Assembly: GCA_900550685.1 (NCBI GenBank)
Contig: URTS01000022.1
Coordinates: 1-19,054 of the forward strand
DNA from: an uncultured Oscillibacter sp.
GTDB lineage: Bacteria; Bacillota; Clostridia; Oscillospirales; Oscillospiraceae
DNA: 19,054 nt
Direction: 5' to 3'
The notes beneath the pieces are model-generated. The model ran no database searches, was not told the origin of the DNA, and worked only from the letters and a program-made list of their open reading frames with translations. Shown one piece after another: positions 6,720 through 13,715 of the stretch (position 1 is the stretch's first letter; the number at the start of each line of letters is the position of its first letter). The position numbers were made by a program, and so were the translations under genes.

Positions 6720-7820
6720 TCAGCCGGTTTCCGTCAGGGCACGGCAGTAATGGCCCTCTTTCTGGGCGGAGGTGACGAACTCCCGCAGGCCGGAGGCGGA
6801 GACGGCGGCACCCAGCCATACGGACACGTCCCCCCGGCGGGCGGTGATCCGGTTCAGCAAGGAGGCGGCGTTGGAACTGCCCTCCAGCCTGTAGCCGCTG
6901 CGGTCCAGAGAAGGGGACAGGCAGCGCCAGCCCACCTGCTCCAGGGCCTGGATGGCCCCCTCCTCCGGGTTCCGGAGGTATACCAGCCGGGTCTTGGTGA
7001 AGGTGGCCCGGTACAGGGCGTCGTTGCCCCGGTGGAGCTGTTCTTCCAGGGGTTCTCCGGCGGTGCCGTCCACCAGAATGCCCACGGTGTGGCCGGAGGC
7101 GGTCATCCGCCGCAGCAGGGCGCCGTTCGCTTCCAGGTAATCCGGCGTACAGTAGAAGGTGGCCCAGCCTTTTGCCCGGTCCAGAGCATCCAGCAGATTC
7201 CCGGCGGTCTGGGAGGCCTCAATGCACAGATGAATCCGGGCACCCACAGTGGGGGCTTCCGGCGTTTCCGGCTCCGGGGTCTCCGGTTCAGTGGCCTGAG
7301 GGCTTTTGGCGGCGGTGTAGGTGTTGTACCGATCCTCCATATTATAGGTGGCGGCATTGGCAAACTCCCTGGCGCTCATGCCGAAGTCCGGGGACCGCAG
7401 CCACACCAGATGACCGTTGGCCACCTCGGTAACGGAGTATTGCAGGCCGAAGAAGCTGGCCACCATGGAGGCGGGCACGAAGGTCACGCCGCCGGACTGG
7501 ATGGTGCCGGGGGTGTAGATGTTGCCGCTGCTGTCCTGGGCGCTGCCCTTTTTCCATTCGAACAGCAGGGCCCGGCGGTCCTTTTCCAGCACCGTCATGC
7601 CCTTGGCAGTATTGTTGATGACGGAGATCCCCAGGTTGGTGAACACCGACGCGGCCGCATACAGGTAGCCGCCGGACCAGAAGGGCATGGTGGCATCCGT
7701 CAGCGGCAGGACACTTTCCTCAGCCGCCACGAAGTATACGCTGCCTGTGGCCCGGACCGGAGCGCCCAGCTGAAAGAGCAGCAGAACGCACAGCAGTCCG
7801 GCAATCCAGCGCTTTTTCAT
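6720..7820 (-). CDS. Secreted protein: copper-amine-oxidase-like N-domain plus degenerate polysaccharide deacetylase-like domain
   Basis: 366 residues with a signal peptide (KKRW, hydrophobic core 5-19, likely cut after VRA near 24). Residues about 28-160 resemble the beta-rich copper-amine-oxidase N-domain found in clostridial wall proteins (GGVTFVPASMVASFFGL). A TPEPETPE linker (about 177-188) follows. Residues about 194-366 look like a NodB-type deacetylase fold: LLDALDRAKGWATFYCTPDYLE aligns with LLDxLxxxxxxATFFxxGxxxE, and MTASGHTVGILVDG aligns with the GHEIGNHT motif. The TFDDGP metal motif is replaced by LCIEAS and the second histidine of HxxxH is gone, so it is probably inactive. The ATG at 7820 follows AAAGGAGGGG. 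It lies 73 nt downstream of spoIID with its own promoter. Confidence 0.7.
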   Translation of the reverse strand: MKKRWIAGLLCVLLLFQLGAPVRATGSVYFVAAEESVLPLTDATMPFWSGGYLYAAASVFTNLGISVINNTAKGMTVLEKDRRALLFEWKKGSAQDSSGNIYTPGTIQSGGVTFVPASMVASFFGLQYSVTEVANGHLVWLRSPDFGMSAREFANAATYNMEDRYNTYTAAKSPQATEPETPEPETPEAPTVGARIHLCIEASQTAGNLLDALDRAKGWATFYCTPDYLEANGALLRRMTASGHTVGILVDGTAGEPLEEQLHRGNDALYRATFTKTRLVYLRNPEEGAIQALEQVGWRCLSPSLDRSGYRLEGSSNAASLLNRITARRGDVSVWLGAAVSASGLREFVTSAQKEGHYCRALTETG

Positions 7821-7855
7821 GCCCACCCCTCCTTTAATGAGTTTCAGAATATCAT

Positions 7856-7885
7856 ATTTTACCACAGGTCTGCCGCCGTTGTAAA
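7856..7885 (-). promoter_or_regulatory. Promoter of the deacetylase-like gene
   Basis: On the minus strand TTTACA (7880-7885), 18-nt spacer, TAAAAT (7856-7861) with an extended -10 TG one base before it. It lies in the short gap after spoIID. Confidence 0.55.
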
Positions 7886-7893
7886 GCGGGGCC

Positions 7894-8913
7894 TTATCCG
7901 TCGTAGACTTCCACGGTGACGCCGGTGTAGTAGTGGGTCAGAATGGCCTTGTAGTCCGCCCCTTCCACCGCCATGGCGTTGGCTCCGTACTGGCTGAGGC
8001 CCACGCCGTGGCCGTAGCCGGTGACATAAAAGACGAAGCTGCCGTCCTGCAATTCCCAATCAAAGCAGGCGGACCGCAGCCCCAGGGCGGAGCGGACCGT
8101 ACCGCCCTTCACCGTCACGCCGCCTACTTCCAGAGTCTCCACGCTGCCGGCGCTGTCCCGGACAGCGTTTTTTAGCCAGCTTTTCCTGTCCCCGGAGAGG
8201 TCTGCCGCCGGAATTTTGGCCAGCAGCTTTTCCTTCAGAACTTCCGGCGTGAACTCCACCCGGCTGTAGTAATTGGGGATGCTGGCGGCGGCCTCCGGAG
8301 AATCCACCGGCTGCAGATAGGGCAGGTCATTCTGCCACACCTGTCCGGCGGCCCGGGTCAGTCCGGCGGAACTGGAATGGAACACCGCCAGAATGGGCAC
8401 GCCGCCGTAGAGGATGGCCTCGCCGTCGGTGGCGGTGACAGCCTCCCGGATCTTGGCTTCGCAGGCATCCGCCTGACCGCCCCAGTTGGCCCGGGCGTTT
8501 TCCATGGAGATGTAGGCCTGGCAGCAGGTGGAATCTGTGCAGATGTCCGCCGTGTCCCCGTGGTTGCTGCCGGAGACCAGCTTGTACAGCGTGTAGGTCC
8601 GGGCAGCTACCGCCTGGGCCTTCAGGGCCTCCGGTTCAAAGGAGGCAGGCATTTCCGCCGCCGTGACCCCCACCAGGTAGTCCGCCAGAGTCATCTCCCG
8701 GACGGCATCGCCGTCCAGCACCCGCAGCGTCCGCTCGCAGTCGTGAACAGCCTGGGCCGGAGAGCCTGTCTCCTCCTGGGGCGGTGGCGCAGCGGCCTGC
8801 GCCTCCGGCAGTTCCGCCGCCTTGACCGGCCCCTGGGTCAAAGCCCACGGCAGCAAAAACAATCCCAGCAGCGCCGCCGCAGAAACGGCGGCTGTTTCTT
8901 TCCAGATGCCCAT
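7894..8913 (-). CDS. spoIID: SpoIID stage II sporulation protein D (septal peptidoglycan lytic transglycosylase)
   Basis: 339 residues. In sporulation SpoIID cleaves septal glycan strands in the SpoIIDMP engulfment machine of the mother cell. A short cytosolic N-terminus and a membrane anchor (about 8-25) precede a proline/alanine linker and the SpoIID domain. The catalytic glutamate is E87 in TAAEMPASFEPEALKAQA, followed by AVAARTYTLYK. H118, C125 and C131 occupy positions consistent with the zinc ligands described for clostridial SpoIID. The C-terminus has the family motif GYGHGVGLSQYGANAMA. The ATG at 8913 is backed by AGAGGAGGACGGAGCC; a longer reading from 9006 runs through the promoter. 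A sigma-E-type promoter lies just upstream. No spoIIQ or spoIIIA genes are in the window. Confidence 0.92.
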   Translation of the reverse strand: MGIWKETAAVSAAALLGLFLLPWALTQGPVKAAELPEAQAAAPPPQEETGSPAQAVHDCERTLRVLDGDAVREMTLADYLVGVTAAEMPASFEPEALKAQAVAARTYTLYKLVSGSNHGDTADICTDSTCCQAYISMENARANWGGQADACEAKIREAVTATDGEAILYGGVPILAVFHSSSAGLTRAAGQVWQNDLPYLQPVDSPEAAASIPNYYSRVEFTPEVLKEKLLAKIPAADLSGDRKSWLKNAVRDSAGSVETLEVGGVTVKGGTVRSALGLRSACFDWELQDGSFVFYVTGYGHGVGLSQYGANAMAVEGADYKAILTHYYTGVTVEVYDG

Positions 8914-8961
8914 GGCTCCGTCCTCCTCTGCTTGTCCGGAAATAGATGATCCCGTTAAGGG

Positions 8962-8990
8962 AGCGTATGCGCCGGGACACAGAAAAATGA
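8962..8990 (-). promoter_or_regulatory. Sigma-E-type (mother cell) promoter of spoIID
   Basis: On the minus strand TCATTTT (8984-8990) matches six of seven positions of the sigma-E -35 KMATATT. After exactly 14 nt, CATACGCT (8962-8969) matches most of the -10 CATACAHT. Start would be near 8955, about 40 nt before the ATG. Confidence 0.65.
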
Positions 8991-8999
8991 GCGCCTTCA

Positions 9000-9028
9000 T
9001 GGACAAACCGGAAAAACCGTGCTATACT
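9000..9028 (+). promoter_or_regulatory. Sigma-A promoter of the membrane protein gene
   Basis: TGGACA (9000-9005), 17-nt spacer, TATACT (9023-9028). Divergent from, and immediately adjacent to, the spoIID promoter. Confidence 0.65.
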
Positions 9029-9077
9029 GCAGAGGAAATCTACGGGGGCCCTCCCCGGTTCCGAAAGGATATGGACT

Positions 9078-9893
9078 ATGAAACGTTTCTCTGCTTCCAT
9101 TCTGGGCGTGTGCTTCGGCGCGGCCGGATTTGTGCTGCGGCTGCTGCAAAACCGCACCGGCTTTGAGCCGGACACCGGCCTACCGGTTCCCGGCAATATT
9201 CCGGCCCTGGCGCTGCCGGTGCTGCTGGTGCTGGCGGCGGTGGTTTTGTACCTGGCTGCCTGCCGCACGCTGCCCCAGAAGGCGGAGGAACCCTTTGAGG
9301 TGCGGTTCCGGCTGGACGACAAGGGCGGACTGACCGCCGTTCTGGCAGGCAGCTGCATCATGGCGGCCTCCGGGGTGATGGACCTGCTGGAGGCCGTGGG
9401 GGGAAGCGCCGCGGCGGTGTCCGCCGACGGCATGGAGATCGTGGCGACCGGAACCGGCGGCTCCGGGGTGGCCATCGGCGTACTGTCTGTCGTTTCGGGT
9501 GTGTGCCTTGCGGCGGGGACCATCCTCTGCCGCCGGAAGAATACGCCGCCGCTGATTTTCCTGGCGGCGCCTGTGTGCCTGCTGGCCCGGCTGATTTTGG
9601 TTTACCGGCTCCGGTCCACGGACCCGGTGCTGGCGGACTATTATTTGGAAATCCTGGGGCTGATGTTCCTGATTCTGGCCACTTACCGCCTGTCCGGTTT
9701 CGCTGTCCAGGCGGGGCGGCCCCGGATATTCACCCTTTACGGGGAAGCTGTCGTCATCCTGGCGCTGACCATGCTGCCGGACGGCGCGGCGCCCGCCATG
9801 GTGCTGATGCTGGGCGGTGCCCTGGCTCTGACAGGCTTCCAGATGATGCTGGAGCCCGGTCCGGCGTCTCAGCCTGTCGAAGAGAATACCTGA
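9078..9893 (+). CDS. Unrecognised polytopic membrane protein
   Basis: 271 residues with hydrophobic segments near 5-22, 42-62, 86-108, 128-150, 158-177, 188-206, 218-234 and 238-257, so roughly six to eight membrane helices. The loops near 64-82 and 150-158 are charged (CRRKKN at the second). No catalytic or transport motif is recognised. The ATG at 9078 follows GAAAGGAT. It is monocistronic: its own promoter upstream and two hairpins downstream. It is divergent from spoIID, which alone is not evidence of a sporulation role. Codon use and GC content match its neighbours, so nothing suggests recent transfer. Confidence 0.75.
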   Translation: MKRFSASILGVCFGAAGFVLRLLQNRTGFEPDTGLPVPGNIPALALPVLLVLAAVVLYLAACRTLPQKAEEPFEVRFRLDDKGGLTAVLAGSCIMAASGVMDLLEAVGGSAAAVSADGMEIVATGTGGSGVAIGVLSVVSGVCLAAGTILCRRKNTPPLIFLAAPVCLLARLILVYRLRSTDPVLADYYLEILGLMFLILATYRLSGFAVQAGRPRIFTLYGEAVVILALTMLPDGAAPAMVLMLGGALALTGFQMMLEPGPASQPVEENT

Positions 9894-9899
9894 GAACCA

Positions 9900-9936
9900 A
9901 ACAGCGGCCTGACGGAGTTCGTCAGGCCGCTGTTAT
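9900..9936 (+). terminator. Hairpin terminator after the membrane protein gene
   Basis: A 14-bp stem ACAGCGGCCTGACG/CGTCAGGCCGCTGT with a 5-nt loop, followed by the weak tail TATATGTT. Confidence 0.6.
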
Positions 9937-9984
9937 ATGTTCGTTAGGTTCAGGTTCCGGGCATTTTTTCGGTTATTGAACATG

Positions 9985-10010
9985 AAAAGACCGCCTTGCG
10001 GCGGTCTTTC
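9985..10010. terminator. Second, bidirectional terminator
   Basis: AAAGACCGCC, TTGC loop, GGCGGTCTTT. With A and T tracts on both sides it can act as backup for the plus-strand gene and as the end of tadA on the minus strand. The AT-rich stretch 10011-10113 to its right holds nothing recognisable. Confidence 0.7.
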
Positions 10011-10113
10011 CACATATGATTGGGAAGATTGGATGAAAAGAAGTTTTGTCTCTTGCAAGTATTAAGATACAGGAGAATTATTAAGCAAACCAGCAGGAGA
10101 TGTTACAAAAGTT

Positions 10114-10590
10114 TTAAATCTTTCCCGTCTCCGACCCGTTTTTCCGCAGGCTGCCAAAAAAACCGGTTAGCACTGCCTGACAATCCTCCGCCAGGATGCC
10201 GCCCACCAGGGCGGGGCGGTTGGGAAATTCCTCCATAAAGAGATTGGTCACGCCGCCGCAGGCGCCGAAGGCACGGTCCCGGGCGCCGTAATACACCTTC
10301 GGGATCCGGGCGTTCAGAATGGCCCCGGCGCACATGGGACAGGGCTCCAGGGTCACGTACAGCTCGCAGTCGTCCAGCCGCCAGCTGCCCAGGGCCGCGT
10401 TGGCCTGGGCCATGGCCTCCATTTCCGCGTGGGAGGAGACGGCCTGCTTTTCCTCCCGGCGGTTCCGGCCCCGGCCGATGACCACGCCCTGACGGACGAT
10501 GACGCACCCCACAGGCACTTCCCCTGCCGCCGCGGCCTCCCGGGCCAGGGCCAGAGCCTGGGCCATATAAATTTTCTGCTGATCCGCCAT
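10114..10590 (-). CDS. tadA: tRNA-specific adenosine deaminase TadA
   Basis: 158-residue cytosolic zinc deaminase that converts A34 to inosine in tRNA-Arg(ACG), needed for reading CGN codons. The zinc site is complete: H54 and catalytic E56 in SSHAEMEAM, and C84 and C87 in LEPCPMCAGA. The N-terminus AQALALAREAAAAGEVPVG and the motif KVYYGARDRAFGACGG are typical of bacterial TadA, and the length is normal. The ATG at 10590 follows AGGAGGGTACCC. It is transcribed alone, convergent with the membrane protein gene and divergent from yaaL-bofA. The Bacillus partners dnaX and the SRP RNA are not next to it here. Confidence 0.95.
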   Translation of the reverse strand: MADQQKIYMAQALALAREAAAAGEVPVGCVIVRQGVVIGRGRNRREEKQAVSSHAEMEAMAQANAALGSWRLDDCELYVTLEPCPMCAGAILNARIPKVYYGARDRAFGACGGVTNLFMEEFPNRPALVGGILAEDCQAVLTGFFGSLRKNGSETGKI

Positions 10591-10617
10591 GGGTACCCTC
10601 CTCCTGTATGAAAATTG

Positions 10618-10650
10618 GCATATTTGTCCAAACTCTCCGTATGTTATACC
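10618..10650 (+). promoter_or_regulatory. Candidate promoter of yaaL-bofA
   Basis: TTTGTC (10623-10628), 16-nt spacer, TATACC (10645-10650) with extended -10 TG. Overlapping it, GCATATT (10618-10624) is a perfect sigma-E -35, but only a poor -10 (CGTATGTT) follows at 13 nt. Both readings are possible. Confidence 0.35.
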
Positions 10651-10667
10651 ATATGGAGGGGACTGCT

Positions 10668-10916
10668 ATGAAACACGCTGAAAAGCACCGCGCCGATCCG
10701 GAACTCCTGGCCCTGCAGACGGAACTGAAGGCTGCCCAGAGTGATCTGGCCCTGGCCTACCGCCAGTTTGACCAGGCCACCGCCCCGGAGCTGGTGGAAT
10801 CCTGCATCTACCGCATCAGCGCCGCCAAGGCCCGCTGTGACTATTATCTCCGGGTGCTGAAGCTCCGGGAGCCGGGGGCCGCCGGAGCCGTCAAGGGAGA
10901 TGTCCTATGGACCTGA
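10668..10916 (+). CDS. yaaL: DUF2508 (YaaL) family protein
   Basis: 82 residues, charged and predicted alpha-helical. LQTELKAAQSDLALAYRQFDQATAPELVESCIYRISAAKARCDYYLRVLK-type sequence fits the DUF2508/YaaL family, whose function is unknown. The placement directly before bofA matches Bacillus, where yaaL precedes bofA. The ATG at 10668 follows GGAGGGGACTGCT; upstream in-frame ATGs at 10608 and 10653 lack such a site. The last ten bases overlap the start of bofA, so the two are translationally coupled. Confidence 0.75.
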   Translation: MKHAEKHRADPELLALQTELKAAQSDLALAYRQFDQATAPELVESCIYRISAAKARCDYYLRVLKLREPGAAGAVKGDVLWT

Positions 10917-11170
10917 ACCAGAAGATCATCGCCGGACTGCTGCTGGCCTTTTTCCTCATCACCCTGCTGCGGATCTTCAGCACGCCCCTGCGGCTGGCGC
11001 TGAAGCTGCTGGCCAATACAGCCCTGGGATTTCTGGCGCTGTGGGCCGTCAATGCCACGGCAGCCCTCACCGGCATTACCCTGGGGCTGAACCTCTGGAA
11101 CGCCCTGACCATCGGTGTTCTGGGCCTGCCGGGCTTCGCGCTGCTTCTGCTGGTGCAGTGGGTCCTGTAG
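10907..11170 (+). CDS. bofA: BofA family pro-sigma-K processing inhibitor
   Basis: 87-residue integral membrane protein with hydrophobic segments near 7-24, 30-52 and 57-85. In Bacillus BofA sits in the outer forespore membrane with SpoIVFA and holds the SpoIVFB protease inactive until a forespore signal arrives. The motif LKLLANTALGFLALWAVN and the C-terminal GLNLWNALTIGVLGLPGFALLLL are typical of the family. Many Clostridia keep bofA although sigma-K control differs, so its exact role here is uncertain. It overlaps yaaL and is followed by a terminator. Confidence 0.88.
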   Translation: MDLNQKIIAGLLLAFFLITLLRIFSTPLRLALKLLANTALGFLALWAVNATAALTGITLGLNLWNALTIGVLGLPGFALLLLVQWVL

Positions 11171-11187
11171 GGCTACATAGGCCGCCT

Positions 11188-11221
11188 GCCCCGGAGGGGA
11201 CTGACCCTCCGGGCTCTTTTT
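11188..11221 (+). terminator. Rho-independent terminator after bofA
   Basis: Stem CCCGGAGGG/CCCTCCGGG extended by an outer G-C pair, six-base loop, then TCTTTTT. Confidence 0.85.
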
Positions 11222-11304
11222 GAAAATGCAGTTTCAGAAAACGAGAGATAATCAGAGAAAAAAGGAGATTTTAAAAGCATTTCGCACAGTAAATAAAAAT
11301 CGTG

Positions 11305-11333
11305 TTGACACCGGCGGCCATTCATGCTATAAC
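11305..11333 (+). promoter_or_regulatory. Sigma-A promoter of rplM-rpsI
   Basis: TTGACA (11305-11310), 17-nt spacer, TATAAC (11328-11333), in an AT-rich upstream context that could act as an UP element. Confidence 0.8.
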
Positions 11334-11340
11334 TATCCTT

Positions 11341-11400
11341 GCTCCGATTTTAACCCGGAGCTCTTGATTTGTAAAGGAATCAAATTTATATACGGAGGAA
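11341..11400 (+). promoter_or_regulatory. Leader of rplM-rpsI with possible ribosome-site sequestration
   Basis: GCTCCG (11341-11346) pairs with CGGAGC (11356-11361). A second stem TTGATT/AATCAA follows. The same CTCCG can instead pair with CGGAG of the rplM ribosome binding site (11393-11397), an exact copy of the hairpin's right arm. This would suit autoregulation by L13, as known for L13 leaders in Firmicutes. No match to the Rfam consensus was tested. Confidence 0.45.
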
Positions 11401-11407
11401 ACAATCC

Positions 11408-11833
11408 ATGTCCACTTTTATGGCGAACAAGGCCAACATTGAGCGCAAGTGGTACATCCTGGATGCTGCCGGCAAGCCCCTGGGCAAGACCGCTGTCCGG
11501 GCTGCTGACCTGCTGCGCGGCAAGACCAAGGTTACCTACACTCCCCATGCCGACTGCGGCGACAACGTCATCATCATCAACGCCGGCAAGGCTGTCCTGA
11601 CCGGCAACAAGCCCGAGCAGAAGATCTACCGGACCCACTCCGGCTGGATCGGCGGCCTGAAGGAGACCAAGTACCGCATCCTGATGCAGGAGAAGCCCGA
11701 AACCGCTATGCGTGTTGCTATCCGCGGCATGATGCCCCGGAACACCGTCTGCAAGGATTCTCTGAAGCGCCTGCACATCTACGCTGACGCCAACTATGAG
11801 CAGCAGGCTCAGAAGCCCATCGTGCTGGACTAA
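11408..11833 (+). CDS. rplM: 50S ribosomal protein L13
   Basis: 141 residues, normal length for L13 of the large subunit. The sequence has the conserved [35 protein letters not shown] and the family motif [10 protein letters not shown]. The ATG at 11408 follows CGGAGGAAACAATCC. It is cotranscribed with rpsI 14 nt downstream, the near-universal bacterial arrangement. Confidence 0.97.
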   Translation: MSTFMANKANIERKWYILDAAGKPLGKTAVRAADLLRGKTKVTYTPHADCGDNVIIINAGKAVLTGNKPEQKIYRTHSGWIGGLKETKYRILMQEKPETAMRVAIRGMMPRNTVCKDSLKRLHIYADANYEQQAQKPIVLD

Positions 11834-11847
11834 GGAGGAGTAAGAGA

Positions 11848-12252
11848 ATGTATCAGTCTAAGAAGCCTTATCTGTATGGCACCGGCCGCCGCAAGTCTTC
11901 CGTGGCCCGCGTCCATCTGTTCCCCAACGGCACTGGTTCCATCACCATCAACGGCCGTGACATCGACGAGTATTTCGGCCTGGAGACCCTGAAGATGGTC
12001 GTCCGTCAGCCCCTGGAGGCTACCGGCAACACCGGCAAGATGGACATTGTGGCTACCGTCACCGGCGGCGGCGTGTCCGGCCAGGCCGGCGCCCTGCGCC
12101 ACGGTGTGGCCCGCGCCCTGCTGCTGGCCAGCGAGGACAACCGCGCCATCCTGAAGAAGGCCGGTTTCCTGACCCGCGATCCTCGTATGAAGGAGCGCAA
12201 GAAGTACGGTCTGAAGGCCGCCCGTCGCGCACCCCAGTTCTCCAAGCGTTAA
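11848..12252 (+). CDS. rpsI: 30S ribosomal protein S9
   Basis: 134 residues. Conserved features are [19 protein letters not shown], the [20 protein letters not shown] core and the basic tail [12 protein letters not shown], which in S9 reaches the ribosomal P-site tRNA. Start supported by AAGGAGGAGTAAGAG. Second gene of the L13-S9 operon, closed by a strong terminator. Confidence 0.97.
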   Translation: MYQSKKPYLYGTGRRKSSVARVHLFPNGTGSITINGRDIDEYFGLETLKMVVRQPLEATGNTGKMDIVATVTGGGVSGQAGALRHGVARALLLASEDNRAILKKAGFLTRDPRMKERKKYGLKAARRAPQFSKR

Positions 12253-12266
12253 CAGAACATCCATTA

Positions 12267-12299
12267 CAGGCACCTGCTTTTGGCAGGTGCCTGTTTTTT
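12267..12299 (+). terminator. Rho-independent terminator of rplM-rpsI
   Basis: Perfect 11-bp stem CAGGCACCTGC/GCAGGTGCCTG, 5-nt loop, followed by TTTTTT. Confidence 0.92.
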
Positions 12300-12333
12300 G
12301 CCCTTTCCGCGGCGGCAGGCACCCGGTCCCGGC

Positions 12334-12362
12334 TTGACAAGCCGGTGGACTGCCGTTACAAT
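12334..12362 (+). promoter_or_regulatory. Sigma-A promoter of the methyltransferase operon
   Basis: TTGACA (12334-12339), 17-nt spacer, TACAAT (12357-12362), leaving a leader of about 65 nt. Confidence 0.75.
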
Positions 12363-12434
12363 AGGGGCGAATCAACAGGCTGCGGATGTGCGCAGACAAT
12401 GGTTAGATGAATTGAACTGTGGGGTGGTCCATCC

Positions 12435-13046
12435 ATGGGAACGAATTTCTGGGATCGGAATGCGGGGCGGTATGACCGCTTCATGGAAAAGGACAGGGTG
12501 GCTTACGAGCAGATGTATGGGCTGATCCGTCCGGTGGTCCGGCACAAGACAGTGCTGGAACTGGCCACCGGCACAGGACTCATTGCCAAGCATATCCTGC
12601 GGGAGGCGGACCGGATCGAGGCCACAGATGCCTCTCCGGAAATGATCGCCGCGGCGCGGCAGGGGAACTGCTCCGCCAAGCTCCATTTCTCCGTGGAGGA
12701 CCTGTTCTGCCTGCCCTACGGGGAGGACTCCTTTGACGTGGTGATCGCCGCCAATGTGCTCCATGTGATTCCGGAGCCGGAGCGGGCCCTCCGGGAAATG
12801 GGGCGGGTGCTGAACGGCGGCGGCACACTGATCGTACCCACCTTTACCCATGGGGACAACACCTTGCCGGGGAAAATCAAGGCACTTTTCATGCGGGCGG
12901 CGGGATTTCCGCTGCACAGCCGGTGGACCGGGCCGGAATATCTGGCCTTTTTGGAAGCCAACGGCTGGCGGGTCCGGAGGAATGAGACTCTTCCGGCGTC
13001 GTTCCCACTGACCTATGCGGAGTGTGTGAAAGAGGAAGAAGTATGA
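12435..13046 (+). CDS. Class I SAM-dependent methyltransferase
   Basis: 203 residues of the UbiE/Methyltransf_11 type. Motif I VLELATGTGLIAKHI (40-54) binds S-adenosylmethionine, the motif II acid is D65 in IEATDASPEM, and FDVVIAANVLHVIPEP is the post-motif region. The substrate cannot be read from sequence. The ATG at 12435 has only a weak site (GGGGTGG) upstream. The stop overlaps the next gene's start in an ATGA arrangement, so the two are coupled and may act on one pathway (inference). Confidence 0.85.
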   Translation: MGTNFWDRNAGRYDRFMEKDRVAYEQMYGLIRPVVRHKTVLELATGTGLIAKHILREADRIEATDASPEMIAAARQGNCSAKLHFSVEDLFCLPYGEDSFDVVIAANVLHVIPEPERALREMGRVLNGGGTLIVPTFTHGDNTLPGKIKALFMRAAGFPLHSRWTGPEYLAFLEANGWRVRRNETLPASFPLTYAECVKEEEV

Positions 13047-13678
13047 CGGACGCGGGTTTGAACGCAGGCATGTGGCTGCTGTTTGCAGGGTCCTTCCGCA
13101 AAAACCTGGAACTTGTGCTGGGGATGGACCGGGAAACGGCGAAAGCCACCACCCGGAAAGCGAAGGCGGCCTACCGGAAAATCCTGGCGGAGGTGCCGCC
13201 CTTTGAGAAGAAAGACCGGTTCCAGATCAACCTCATCAGCTGCGCCATGCTGGGGGCCTTCGTCCTCTCCATGCCCCAGCGGCCGGATGTGGAGCAGCTG
13301 ACGGAGTACTACGCCAAAACCATGATGACTCCGGCCATGAAATGGTTCTGCCGCCAGAGCGGCAAGCAGAAATTTACGTCCAAGGATCTCCGGGGCATGG
13401 AGGAGACGGCCAGGCTGAAAGCCGCCGACCGGAATCCCTACTCCTGGAACATGGACTACTACCCGTACCCGGACGGCAGCGGCTACGAGGCACGGTTCAC
13501 CGCCTGCGGCATCTGCACGCTGATGAAAAAGCTGGGGCTGTATGACCTGACCCCGGCCCTGTGCCATCTGGACTACACCATGAGCGAGGCAGGGGGCGCG
13601 TCCCGCTTCGTGCGGCAGTACACCCTGGCCTCCGGCGGACCCTACTGCGACTGCGGGTATCAAAAGCTGCACTCGTAA
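13043..13678 (+). CDS. L-2-amino-thiazoline-4-carboxylic acid hydrolase (ATC hydrolase) family protein
   Basis: 211 residues. The C-terminal part carries the family pattern: FTACGICTLMKKLGL (C155, C158), LCHLDYTM (C174, D177) and GGPYCDCGYQ (C202, C204). The named activity comes from a Pseudomonas route from a thiazoline to cysteine. Most clostridial members are uncharacterised and may act on other substrates, so only the family is claimed. The ATG at 13043 is preceded by GAAAGAGGAAGAAGT and overlaps the methyltransferase stop; the longer frame from 13022 has no better signal. The first 20 residues are mildly hydrophobic but do not form a signal peptide. Confidence 0.8.
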   Translation: MTDAGLNAGMWLLFAGSFRKNLELVLGMDRETAKATTRKAKAAYRKILAEVPPFEKKDRFQINLISCAMLGAFVLSMPQRPDVEQLTEYYAKTMMTPAMKWFCRQSGKQKFTSKDLRGMEETARLKAADRNPYSWNMDYYPYPDGSGYEARFTACGICTLMKKLGLYDLTPALCHLDYTMSEAGGASRFVRQYTLASGGPYCDCGYQKLHS

Positions 13679-13681
13679 ACG

Positions 13682-13715
13682 AAAACGGACTTCTCTCAGG
13701 AGAAGTCCGTTTTTT
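13682..13715. terminator. Bidirectional intrinsic terminator
   Basis: An 11-bp stem ACGGACTTCTC/GAGAAGTCCGT with TCAG loop, A-tract on the left and TTTTT on the right. It lies between the convergent ATC-hydrolase and ZIP genes; the ZIP stop codon abuts it. Confidence 0.92.

Noticed and set aside
8914..9006. Longer SpoIID start at 9006
   Set aside because: The extra stretch crosses the sigma-E-like promoter and would precede the predicted transcription start; the ATG at 8913 has a strong ribosome binding site.
9938..10113. Possible SRP RNA or tRNA near tadA
   Set aside because: Some Firmicutes carry the SRP RNA beside tadA, but no GGAA/GCAG helix-8 motif or cloverleaf was seen here.
10020..10238. 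72-codon plus-strand frame overlapping the end of tadA
   Set aside because: No ribosome binding site, and half of it is antisense to tadA. The first part is AT-rich spacer.
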